From positions 1 to 9,630 of the forward strand of contig JANWIU010000060.1 in the NCBI GenBank assembly GCA_025449725.1: 9,630 bases of DNA, given 5' to 3'. Shown in pieces: positions 1 to 6,089 of the stretch (positions within the stretch are counted from its first letter, which is position 1; each line of letters begins with the position of its first letter). Source of the DNA: Pseudobdellovibrio sp. Lineage in GTDB: Bacteria; Bdellovibrionota; Bdellovibrionia; Bdellovibrionales; Bdellovibrionaceae. A model generated the notes under the pieces. The model did no database searches. It worked only from the letters and a program-made list of their open reading frames with translations, and was not told the DNA's origin. The position numbers and the translations under genes are program-made.

Positions 1-629
1 CTGTCATTAAGCAAATCGCGCAAGATGTGAAGCTGGCTCACGATACCGGTGTAGAAATCGGAATCGTCATAGGTGGCGGCAATATCTTTCGCGGCATTGC
101 TGCTTCCGCACAGGGCATGGACCGTGCCAGTTCCGATTACATGGGAATGTTAGCAACTTGTATTAATTCTTTGGCATTACAGGACGCTCTTGAAAAAGAA
201 GGCGTCGCTACCCGCGTTCAATCCGCAATTGAAATGGCCCAAATCGCAGAGCCTTACATCCGCCGACGTGCCGTTCGTCACTTAGAAAAAGGCCGTATCG
301 TTATCTTTGGCGCAGGCACAGGTAACCCTTACTTTACTACTGATACCGCTGCTTCACTAAGAGCGATGGAGATCAACGCTGAAGTTCTAATGAAAGCCAC
401 AAAAGTTGACGGAATTTATGATAAAGATCCGGCAAAACATTCGGATGCAAAACGCTATGATAAAATCAGTTACATTGATGTCCTAAAACAGGGCTTACAG
501 GTTATGGATTCAACCGCGATCAGTCTTTGTATGGACAACAAACTGCCGATCATGACGTTTGACCTTGCAAAACAAGGCAACATATTAAAAGCTGTTCAAG
601 GTGAAAGAATCGGTACTCTCGTTCACTAA
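1..629 (+). CDS. pyrH: Uridylate kinase (UMP kinase), 3' part of gene
   Basis: UMP kinase phosphorylates UMP to UDP with ATP in the cytoplasm, the committed step of de novo pyrimidine nucleotide supply. The frame is already open at base 3 and gives 208 residues. The GTG at base 27 is internal, because homology continues upstream of it (VIKQIAQDVKLAHDTG). By comparison with E. coli PyrH, which I recall as about 241 residues, roughly 32 N-terminal residues including the Lys-x-Ser-Gly-Glu loop lie outside the window. Visible family motifs are the glycine loop VIGGGNIFRG, DYMGMLAT, the AGTGNPYFTTDTAA segment, and KATKVDGIYDKDPAK of the amino-acid kinase fold. It is first in a pyrH-frr-uppS-cdsA run, with 39 bases between its stop and frr. 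Nothing in the visible part looks damaged. Confidence 0.97.
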   Translation, partial: VIKQIAQDVKLAHDTGVEIGIVIGGGNIFRGIAASAQGMDRASSDYMGMLATCINSLALQDALEKEGVATRVQSAIEMAQIAEPYIRRRAVRHLEKGRIVIFGAGTGNPYFTTDTAASLRAMEINAEVLMKATKVDGIYDKDPAKHSDAKRYDKISYIDVLKQGLQVMDSTAISLCMDNKLPIMTFDLAKQGNILKAVQGERIGTLVH

Positions 630-631
630 TG

Positions 632-650
632 CTGCGGAATTAGTACGCAG
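632..650 (+). other. Short inverted repeat just upstream of the frr ribosome binding site
   Basis: CTGCG (632-636) and CGCAG (646-650) can form a 5-bp stem around a 9-base loop, directly between the pyrH stop and the AAAAAAGGAG that serves frr. The bases after it on the + strand are A-rich, not T-rich, so it is not an intrinsic terminator. It could be a processing or mRNA-stability hairpin, but a stem this short could also arise by chance. Confidence 0.3.
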
Positions 651-668
651 AAAAAAGGAGATAACACC

Positions 669-1226
669 ATGTTAGATCAAGTTAAAACCAACGCTAAATC
701 AAAAATGGAAAAAGTTGTGCTTTCATTAACGGAAGAACTTAAAAAAGTTCGCACCGGCAAAGCCCAGGTTTCAATGTTGGATTCTATCCGTGTTAATTAT
801 TACGGCCAACAAGCACCATTAAATCAGGTGGCTTCTGTTTCGACTCCGGATGCAAAAACATTTTTGATTGCTCCTTGGGAATCTTCGATTTTAAAAGAAA
901 TCGAACAGGCCATTGTAAAATCAGATATCGGTATGGCTCCTATCAATGACGGAAAAGTTATTCGTTTAAAGGTTCCTGATTTGACTGAAGAGCGCCGTAA
1001 AGACCTTGCCAAACAAGTTAAAAAAATTACTGAAGATGCGCGTGTAGCAGCCCGTTTAGTACGCCGTGACGCCAACGAAGAAGTTAAAAAGGCTTTTAAA
1101 GATAAAGCCATCAGCGAAGATGAATCTAAAAAAGGTGAAGCTGACGTTCAAAAGATCACTGACGATATTATCAAAAAAATTGACCAGATTGCCGACGAAA
1201 AAGAAAAGTCGATCCTGACAATTTAA
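669..1226 (+). CDS. frr: Ribosome recycling factor
   Basis: RRF works with EF-G in the cytoplasm to split the post-termination ribosome so that subunits can be reused. The 185-residue product has the standard family length. It has the typical N-terminal part (KMEKVVLSLTEELKKVRTGKA), the central beta-domain with SVSTPDAKTFLIAPWE, and the conserved C-terminal helix region (PDLTEERRKDLAKQVKK, then ARVAARLVRRDANEEVKKA), matching the long three-helix bundle of the family. The ATG is well supported: AAGGAG at 655-660 lies 8 bases upstream. It follows pyrH and precedes uppS, the standard bacterial order. Its stop codon is shared with the AAGGA ribosome binding site of uppS, so the two genes are tightly packed. 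I see no anomaly. Confidence 0.98.
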   Translation: MLDQVKTNAKSKMEKVVLSLTEELKKVRTGKAQVSMLDSIRVNYYGQQAPLNQVASVSTPDAKTFLIAPWESSILKEIEQAIVKSDIGMAPINDGKVIRLKVPDLTEERRKDLAKQVKKITEDARVAARLVRRDANEEVKKAFKDKAISEDESKKGEADVQKITDDIIKKIDQIADEKEKSILTI

Positions 1227-1240
1227 GGAATATCAGCCGC

Positions 1241-1969
1241 ATGCTTAAGAAACTTCAACATGTTGCAGTTATTATGGACGGAAACGGCCGCTGGGCGCAG
1301 CTCAAGGGCAAGCCTCGCACTTACGGACATGTTAAAGGCGCGCGCATTGCTAAAAAAATCATTACACATGCGGCAGATTTAAAACTGAAAAATTTGACTC
1401 TTTACGCTTTCAGTTCTGAGAACTGGTTTCGCCCCGAAGGCGAAGTTTCTTTTTTAATGTTGCTTCTCACTCGGTATTTAAAAAAAGAAAGTCTGAATTT
1501 ACATAAAAAAAATATTCGCTTTGATGTGATCGGCGAAGTGAACAAACTGCCTGAAAATATTCAAAAAGCGATACAGCAAACCAAAGAGCTTACAAAAAAT
1601 AATACGGGATTACATTTGGCATTCGCCATAAGCTACGGTTCGCGCCAGGAAATCGTTTTAGCGACTCAGGCGCTTGCTGAAAAAGTTAAAAACGGCGAAC
1701 TCAAAGTAGAACAAATTACCGAAAACAGTATTTCAGACCACTTGATGACAGCCGGCACCCCTGACCCTGATTTAATTGTACGTACCAGCGGTGAATCGCG
1801 CCTATCCAATTTTCTTATGTGGCAGGCATCTTACAGTGAACTTTATTTCAGCCCTGTTCTATGGCCTGATTACTCCGTGAAAGACTTTAACGAAGCTATA
1901 CAATATTACCTGGGCCGTGAACGCCGCTTTGGCAAGGTCTTCCAAAAAAATGAAGAATCTTTCTTATAG
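1241..1969 (+). CDS. uppS: Undecaprenyl diphosphate synthase (cis-prenyltransferase)
   Basis: UppS condenses isopentenyl diphosphate units onto farnesyl diphosphate to make the C55 lipid carrier for peptidoglycan and other surface polymers. The 242 residues contain the family signatures in order: HVAVIMDGNGRWA with catalytic Asp13 and the diphosphate-binding glycine-arginine segment, YAFSSENWFRP at about 55-65, AISYGSRQEI at about 129-138, and RTSGESRLSNFLMWQ with SYSELYFSPVLWPD at about 181-210, which carries the homoallylic substrate and Mg2+ site residues. The start is an ATG with AAGGA at 1225-1229, overlapping the frr stop. The last 20 bases overlap the start of cdsA, which suggests translational coupling. 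No key residue is missing. Confidence 0.97.
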   Translation: MLKKLQHVAVIMDGNGRWAQLKGKPRTYGHVKGARIAKKIITHAADLKLKNLTLYAFSSENWFRPEGEVSFLMLLLTRYLKKESLNLHKKNIRFDVIGEVNKLPENIQKAIQQTKELTKNNTGLHLAFAISYGSRQEIVLATQALAEKVKNGELKVEQITENSISDHLMTAGTPDPDLIVRTSGESRLSNFLMWQASYSELYFSPVLWPDYSVKDFNEAIQYYLGRERRFGKVFQKNEESFL

Positions 1970-2768
1970 AGCCCTTTCTGCCATTGTTGCGCTCGTCATT
2001 TTAGTAGCGGCGCTCTATTACGGACAGACCAATGGAATCTACGCCCTTTGTCTTTTTGTCGTTATCAGAGGATCGTTTGAAGTAGCCCGAATGTTTTTTG
2101 CAGTTGAGTACCCGCGTTTTGTGAAACGCCTTTTTGTCACAGTATCTGCATTTGTTTTTATTTTAATTACGCTGCCCCAGCTTAATCATTTATCTAACGT
2201 GGCGATGATCTTCAGTTTTGTTCTCGTTGCTTCATTCGGCGTTTTGTTTCACCGTTCGTTTAAAGACCTTGATCAGATTCTTACCTTTGTTGCCAAGAAT
2301 ACTTTGGGTCTCATTTACACGTGCTTTTTACCGGCGACCGTTGTTTGGATGACCCGTTTCCCTTTTGGGATGCAGTGGTTTTTATGTTTGTTGGCCGTTG
2401 TTTTTGCCGGAGACATCGGCGCCTACATTTTCGGTTTGAATTTCGGAAAACATAAAATTGCTCCGCTCCTTTCGCCTAAGAAAAGCATTGAGGGTTCTAT
2501 TGGGGGCCTCTTCTTTTCAGCCATTACCGCTATGATTTTTATTAATTTTATTCCAACAGTTCCGCTCTATGTTTTTGGAATTTTAGGAATCTTCGGTGGG
2601 ATGTTCGGGCAAATCGGTGATTTCTTTGAATCGCTTATCAAACGGGTTTCAGGAGTTAAAGACTCCGGCTCCATTATGCCGGGGCACGGAGGCGTGCTGG
2701 ACCGCTTAGATGGCGTGTTACTGTCTGCTCCGCTGTTTTACTTTTTTGCCAGTACGTTTTCAAACTGA
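1950..2768 (+). CDS. cdsA: Phosphatidate cytidylyltransferase (CDP-diglyceride synthase)
   Basis: CdsA is an integral inner-membrane enzyme that converts phosphatidic acid and CTP to CDP-diacylglycerol, the precursor of the major phospholipids. The C-terminal signature is clear: SLIKRVSGVKDSG followed by MPGHGGVLDRLDG (PGHGG at about 244-248, DR at 251-252). An upstream SPKKSIEGSIGG motif at about 175 is also typical. Several hydrophobic stretches (about 7-24, 28-40, 59-75, 85-100, 117-135, 145-160, 187-202, 207-220) fit a polytopic protein. I choose ATG 1950 (MKNLSYRAL, 272 residues). An in-frame GTG at 1917 would add 11 polar residues buried in uppS and unlike the family N-terminus. The gene overlaps uppS by 20 bases. 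It is the last gene of the operon and is followed by a terminator-like hairpin. Confidence 0.95.
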   Translation: MKNLSYRALSAIVALVILVAALYYGQTNGIYALCLFVVIRGSFEVARMFFAVEYPRFVKRLFVTVSAFVFILITLPQLNHLSNVAMIFSFVLVASFGVLFHRSFKDLDQILTFVAKNTLGLIYTCFLPATVVWMTRFPFGMQWFLCLLAVVFAGDIGAYIFGLNFGKHKIAPLLSPKKSIEGSIGGLFFSAITAMIFINFIPTVPLYVFGILGIFGGMFGQIGDFFESLIKRVSGVKDSGSIMPGHGGVLDRLDGVLLSAPLFYFFASTFSN

Positions 2769-2783
2769 TACGAAAATGAAAAA

Positions 2784-2826
2784 TGCACCATAACCTATTC
2801 GATTGATGGTGCAAATTTTGATTTTT
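2784..2826. terminator. Probable bidirectional intrinsic terminator between convergent genes
   Basis: TGCACCAT (2784-2791) is the exact reverse complement of ATGGTGCA (2806-2813), giving an 8-bp stem with a 14-base loop. On the + strand it is followed by TTTTGATTTTTC, 15 bases downstream of the cdsA stop. On the - strand the same stem is followed by TTTTTCATTTTCG, downstream of the minus-strand gene ending at 2871. Because the two genes converge here, one hairpin can stop transcription from both sides. The stem is only half GC and the T-runs are interrupted, so strength is uncertain. Confidence 0.6.
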
Positions 2827-2870
2827 CAGCTATTACAAATTCTACGAATTCTCAATCAAGCAAAAAGTAA

Positions 2871-3293
2871 TTACTGACCGTTAGAGTTTAAGTCATTCAA
2901 CTCAACTTCAGGAGCAGCAAAAGTTCCGCCTATGATAAGAATTTTTTCAATTTTCATAGGTGCGGCAATACATTTAACTGCTGAGCTTTTCTTATTCTTA
3001 ACCGCAATAACCGAAATGTTAAGGCGAGCTTTACTGCGATCTTCTGACAAATCGACGTTGCTTGAAACCGTTCCGACTCTGTCAAGACAACCGGCCAGAC
3101 GAATGGTTACGTCAGCGTACACCATTGGAGCACACATCGCGTTAGGTGGACAGTTAGGTGTCGTTAAGTAAACCTTACCTAAGCGAACGCTCGCAGGGTA
3201 GATGCCCGTATCATCTTTTTGAAGCGCAGAAGATGTTGCAGACATAGCGATAGTTGAAGTTAAAAGAACAATAGCAGCCAAAATTGTTTTCAT
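2871..3293 (-). CDS. Small exported protein of unknown function with four cysteines
   Basis: I do not recognise this family. The 140-residue product starts with a clear Sec-type signal peptide: MK, a hydrophobic core at about 4-17 (ILAAIVLLTSTIAM), and a likely cleavage site around Ser18-Ala19. The mature part (about 121 residues) has no further membrane segment. It has four cysteines at 48, 54, 69 and 108, the first two in NCPPNAMC. Their even number in an exported protein suggests up to two disulfides. The alternating hydrophobic pattern (VYADVTIRLAG, ARLNISVIAV, MKIEKILIIGG) suggests a beta-rich fold. There is no lipobox, so it is probably periplasmic or secreted. The ATG has GGAG on the minus strand (3303-3300) with a 6-base spacing. 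It is the only minus-strand gene here, and is transcribed alone, convergent with cdsA and divergent from rseP. Confidence 0.85.
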   Translation of the reverse strand: MKTILAAIVLLTSTIAMSATSSALQKDDTGIYPASVRLGKVYLTTPNCPPNAMCAPMVYADVTIRLAGCLDRVGTVSSNVDLSEDRSKARLNISVIAVKNKKSSAVKCIAAPMKIEKILIIGGTFAAPEVELNDLNSNGQ

Positions 3294-3371
3294 ATTTTTC
3301 TCCGAGTAAATGTTGTTTAGTTACCACAGGCTTATAACAGAGTTCCGGGCACCCCCGTGAATCCTAAATTG

Positions 3372-3400
3372 TTGCTATTGAATCCTTACAAGGCTGTCAA
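3372..3400 (-). promoter_or_regulatory. Candidate sigma-70-type promoter for the exported-protein gene
   Basis: On the minus strand a perfect TTGACA (3400-3395) is followed, after 17 bases, by TAGCAA (3377-3372). The -35 box and spacing are ideal but the -10 box matches TATAAT at only three positions. Transcription would start near 3365 and give a leader of roughly 70 bases before the ATG at 3293. It faces the gene at 2871-3293 and away from rseP. Confidence 0.4.
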
Positions 3401-3484
3401 AATCATACACAGTTGAAATTAAACGAACGCAAATATACGGCGTTGTGGGGACTAGAGCGATGACTCCATATGCGCAGTAGCGCC

Positions 3485-3550
3485 GGCCAAAGATGCGCAA
3501 GGCATCGGTCAAAGACTCGCAAAGCATCGTCCAAAGATGTGCAAAGCACA
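3485..3550. repeat. Array of three imperfect 22-bp tandem repeats upstream of rseP
   Basis: Three units of exactly 22 bases lie head to tail at 3485-3506, 3507-3528 and 3529-3550. By eye, unit 1 matches unit 2 at 18 of 22 positions and unit 3 at 17 of 22. The shared core is close to CAAAGATGCGCAAAGCATC. A degenerate fourth copy may precede them (CCATATGCGCAGTAGC, 3467-3482; its ATGCGCA lies 23 bases before that of unit 1). Within units there is dyad symmetry: GATGC (3492-3496) pairs with GCATC (3502-3506), and TGTGC (3538-3542) with GCACA (3546-3550). The 22-base period is about two helical turns, so equivalent positions fall on the same DNA face, as in cooperative protein-binding arrays. The array ends 80 bases before rseP. 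The binding factor, if any, is unknown, and a chance duplication cannot be excluded. Confidence 0.75.
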
Positions 3551-3608
3551 ATACTTATGACCAGTCGTGTTTCTCAAAGCAAGACAAAAGCTTCTGTGGA
3601 ACATTTTT

Positions 3609-3624
3609 TGTAATCGTTTAGAAT
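3609..3624 (+). promoter_or_regulatory. Two overlapping -10-like boxes immediately before rseP
   Basis: TGTAAT (3609-3614) and TAGAAT (3619-3624) each match the TATAAT consensus at five of six positions. No good -35 box stands 16-18 bases upstream of either. Use of the second would start transcription at about the rseP ATG (3631), giving a leaderless mRNA or one that starts from the second ATG at 3643. The call rests on the -10 boxes alone and could be AT-rich background. Confidence 0.25.
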
Positions 3625-3630
3625 AGAAAT

Positions 3631-5316
3631 ATGGAAATATTAATGACCGCCCTCGGCTATTTGTACACTCACGTTTTACCATTCGTTATCCTCCTCAGCA
3701 TTTTGGTTTTTGTTCATGAGCTTGGTCACTACTTGGTTGCTGTCTGGTGCGGAGTTCGCGTCGAAGTTTTTTCTATCGGTTTTGGTAAAAAAATTCTTAG
3801 TTTTAAAAGAGGCTACACAACTTATTGCCTGTCTTTAGTTCCGCTTGGTGGTTACGTTAAAATGTTCGGAGAGCAAGGCAGCGAAGCTGTTGTGACAGAA
3901 GAAGATAAAAAAGTTTCGTTCTCTCATAAAACTCCGTGGCAGCGTATTGCGATCGTGCTTGCAGGCCCAATGATGAATTTCTTTTTTGCAGTTGTGGTCT
4001 TTGCGGTTATAGCCCAAGTGGGCGGCCCTGTGCGCGCTCCTGTTGTGTCTGCAGTTACTGCGGGCTCCCCGGCTTCACTTGCCGGTTTAAAAGCCGGAGA
4101 CAAAATTATTGAAGCCGGTTCACAGCCGATCATTAATTTTGAAGACTTTCAAAAAGTCTTAAATAGAAACAAAGGTGCTGACCTTCAAGTAACCGTGCAA
4201 GACGCTTCCGGCATAGAAAAAAAATTAACTCTTCCGGTTGTCAGCATCGCGAACCCGAATATTTTTTCGTTGGAAAGCCAGCTGGGGCAAGTTGAAGGCA
4301 TCGAGCCATTTGCGCAAAACGCTACCGTCGCTGTCGTTTCGGATTCAGCGGCTTACAAAGCTGGTTTAAGAACCGGCGATGAAATTATTTCTGTTAACGG
4401 AGAGAAGATCCGCTTATGGACCGACTTCCAGAAAAAGTTTTTCACTGCTGGCGGCGACCTGGCGCTTGAAGTTGAGCGTCCTTCAATGGAATTAGACGAA
4501 AACGATATGCCGAAAGTGAAAACGAAACTGAATTTGTCACTGGCGCAGACCGAAATTAAATCTGCAAAGACAATTGAGGCTTTTGGTTTTGACCAGCCAA
4601 GCTTGTATCTGGGCATGATCATGAAGGGCACTCCCGCTGAGCAGGCCGAGCTGATGATGTATGACAAAATCGTATCTATCAATCAGAAGCCAATCGCTAA
4701 ATGGGCTGACCTTCAGGAACTTGTAAAAAGTTTCGATGGCAAAGAGGCTTTGAATGTACTGATCATTCGTGACGGCACTCAAATTCTTAAGAAGATTACT
4801 CCTAAAGTAACCGAAATTACGAATTCCTTTGGCGGAACTGAAAAAAGCTACAAGGTCGGGATTTCGCCATTACTAAATTATGCGGAACCTGAAACCATAT
4901 TCCAACGTGCTGAAACTCCTTTTCACGCTCTTTATTACGGAACAGTCAGAACAGTTGATGTGTCTGTCATGACCTTCATGTCTTTTGTAAAATTGTTTCA
5001 AGGTCAGGTTTCGCCAAAAAATTTAGGCGGTATGGTTTCGATCGGTAAAGTTGCAAAAGATTCTTTTGAAGTCGGCCCGCAGGCGTTCTTCATGACAATG
5101 GGTATTTTGTCTGTCAGCTTGTTTATCTTAAACTTGCTGCCAATCCCCGTTTTAGACGGCGGTCACTTGGTGTTTTACACAATTGAACTCATCAAGGGCT
5201 CTCCGCTGAGCCTCAAAAAAATGGAAGTCGCACAGCAAGTCGGATTCATTCTTTTGTTGGGATTGATGGTGCTGGCCCAGTTTAACGATATCGTTAAGTT
5301 CCTATTTAAATCATGA
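3631..5316 (+). CDS. rseP: Site-2 intramembrane zinc metalloprotease RseP with three PDZ-like domains
   Basis: RseP cuts membrane-embedded substrates; in E. coli these include the anti-sigma factor RseA and leftover signal peptides. In order: a first membrane segment (about 15-35) carrying the zinc site HELGH (29-33), the GFGKKI and PLGGYVKM elements, a second membrane segment (about 104-129) with AGPMMNFFFA, three PDZ-like repeats (about 136-204, 226-305, 322-392, each with an A-G-L/AEL-x-x-x-D-x-I core), and C-terminal membrane segments containing NLLPIPVLDGGHL with the third zinc ligand Asp509. All catalytic residues are present. The 561 residues exceed the roughly 450 of E. coli RseP, explained by the extra PDZ-like unit and linkers. 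The start is not certain: ATG 3631 lacks a clear ribosome binding site, while ATG 3643 (Met5) has GGAA 7 bases upstream; both retain the whole domain. It overlaps tsaB by 4 bases. Confidence 0.95.
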   Translation: MEILMTALGYLYTHVLPFVILLSILVFVHELGHYLVAVWCGVRVEVFSIGFGKKILSFKRGYTTYCLSLVPLGGYVKMFGEQGSEAVVTEEDKKVSFSHKTPWQRIAIVLAGPMMNFFFAVVVFAVIAQVGGPVRAPVVSAVTAGSPASLAGLKAGDKIIEAGSQPIINFEDFQKVLNRNKGADLQVTVQDASGIEKKLTLPVVSIANPNIFSLESQLGQVEGIEPFAQNATVAVVSDSAAYKAGLRTGDEIISVNGEKIRLWTDFQKKFFTAGGDLALEVERPSMELDENDMPKVKTKLNLSLAQTEIKSAKTIEAFGFDQPSLYLGMIMKGTPAEQAELMMYDKIVSINQKPIAKWADLQELVKSFDGKEALNVLIIRDGTQILKKITPKVTEITNSFGGTEKSYKVGISPLLNYAEPETIFQRAETPFHALYYGTVRTVDVSVMTFMSFVKLFQGQVSPKNLGGMVSIGKVAKDSFEVGPQAFFMTMGILSVSLFILNLLPIPVLDGGHLVFYTIELIKGSPLSLKKMEVAQQVGFILLLGLMVLAQFNDIVKFLFKS

Positions 5317-6032
5317 TTACCCTGTGCTGCGAGACCAGTACACTTCTCGGCAGCGTCGCCGTTCTCGATGGCGACAAAGTTCTTTCTTGTCATGAGTCGC
5401 AAAGGCAAGGGTCTCATTCAGATGTTCTGAATGTTTTGATTGATAAGGCTCTCTCTGATTCCGGAAAGAATTTATCTGAGATCGATGCGTTTGTTAGCGG
5501 TACCGGCCCCGGCAGTTTTACCGGGATCCGCATCAGCTTGAACGCTATAAAATCCTTCGCTTATTGCTTCAATAAACCGGTCTATGGCGGCAATTCCTTA
5601 ATGTCACTGGCTTATGCCACGAAATATGCAAAATTAGATATTAAGTTTAAAGATTTATCAGTTATTTCAATGATTAATGCCTATAAGAACATGTGTTATG
5701 TTGCGACCTATAAATTTGAAAATGGCTCATTTTTAGAGATCAAGTCACCTGAAGTAATCCGGGTTCAGAACTTGAATTCTTACGTGCCCTCGGAAGCCCT
5801 CGTTTGCGGTGATGGCTTTTCCACTTATCAAAAATATTTTCCACAGGAATTGTCTGAAAAACTACTTCGGGCCGAATCCGTTTTGGACGACCCACAGGCT
5901 AAGACACTGGGGCAGTTGGCCCATGATGGATACCTGAAATCACAAGCCTGGAACGAGCTTCTGCCGCTGTACCTACGCTCTTCCGAAGCGGAAGAGAATC
6001 TTCAAGGAATTAAGTACCAGCCCTTAATTTAA
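5313..6032 (+). CDS. tsaB: tRNA t6A37 threonylcarbamoyltransferase complex subunit TsaB
   Basis: TsaB is the non-catalytic, ASKHA-fold partner of TsaD. Together with TsaE they transfer threonylcarbamoyl to A37 of tRNAs reading ANN codons. The 239-residue product has the N-terminal phosphate-loop-like strand ITLCCETSTLLGSVAVLDG and the hallmark GTGPGSFTGIRISLNAIKSFAY (about 65-85), followed by KPVYGGNSLMSLA. Length is close to the E. coli protein. The C-terminal half is divergent, as is usual for TsaB, with a family-like ending (NELLPLYLRSSEAE). The start ATG overlaps the rseP stop in an ATGA, so translation is probably coupled; no strong ribosome binding site of its own is seen. A 57-base gap separates it from the next gene. 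Confidence 0.93.
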   Translation: MITLCCETSTLLGSVAVLDGDKVLSCHESQRQGSHSDVLNVLIDKALSDSGKNLSEIDAFVSGTGPGSFTGIRISLNAIKSFAYCFNKPVYGGNSLMSLAYATKYAKLDIKFKDLSVISMINAYKNMCYVATYKFENGSFLEIKSPEVIRVQNLNSYVPSEALVCGDGFSTYQKYFPQELSEKLLRAESVLDDPQAKTLGQLAHDGYLKSQAWNELLPLYLRSSEAEENLQGIKYQPLI

Positions 6033-6050
6033 GCACTACTAATTTAGAGG

Positions 6051-6080
6051 TTGCCTAAGAATCAAAGCGCGCCGTAACAT
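6051..6080 (+). promoter_or_regulatory. Weak promoter candidate in the tsaB to J-like gene gap
   Basis: TTGCCT (6051-6056) and TAACAT (6075-6080) each match the sigma-70 boxes at four of six positions, with an 18-base spacer. The expected start of transcription would be at about 6087, only a few bases before the ATG at 6090. The match is modest, and the four-gene chain downstream may instead be read through from rseP-tsaB. Confidence 0.25.
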
Positions 6081-6089
6081 TTATTTAAG

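Larger units (their letters stand above)
3294..3630. other. Divergent intergenic region between the exported-protein gene and rseP
   Basis: These 337 bases separate two divergent genes and hold no convincing coding sequence. From left to right they contain the minus-strand leader with a GGAG ribosome binding site, a TTGACA-type promoter candidate facing left (3372-3400), a weak + strand candidate (TTGAAA 3413-3418, TATACG 3434-3439, short 15-base spacer), the 22-bp repeat array (3485-3550), and an AT-rich stretch with -10-like boxes directly before rseP. The region is unusually roomy in a window where most neighbouring genes overlap, which points to a regulatory role. Confidence 0.7.

Noticed and set aside
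27..629. GTG at 27 as the start of pyrH.
   Set aside because: The frame stays open to the left edge and the upstream residues align with UMP kinase, so the gene is cut by the window edge and does not start here.
1917..1949. GTG 1917 as the start of cdsA.
   Set aside because: It would add 11 polar residues encoded inside uppS with no family resemblance; ATG 1950 gives a normal N-terminus.
2932..3171. A + strand open frame of 79 codons opposite the exported-protein gene.
   Set aside because: The minus-strand frame has a signal peptide, a ribosome binding site and a promoter candidate; the + strand frame has none and looks like its shadow.
3493..3621. A 42-codon open frame starting at ATG 3493 inside the repeat array and ending 10 bases before rseP, which could look like a leader peptide.
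   Set aside because: There is no ribosome binding site before it, the 22-base repeat shifts frame with each unit so it does not encode a repeated peptide, and the predicted product shows no signal or family feature.
6008..6029. Inverted repeat AATTAAG/CTTAATT at the end of tsaB as a terminator.
   Set aside because: The stem is nearly all A and T, lies inside the coding sequence and is not followed by a T-run.
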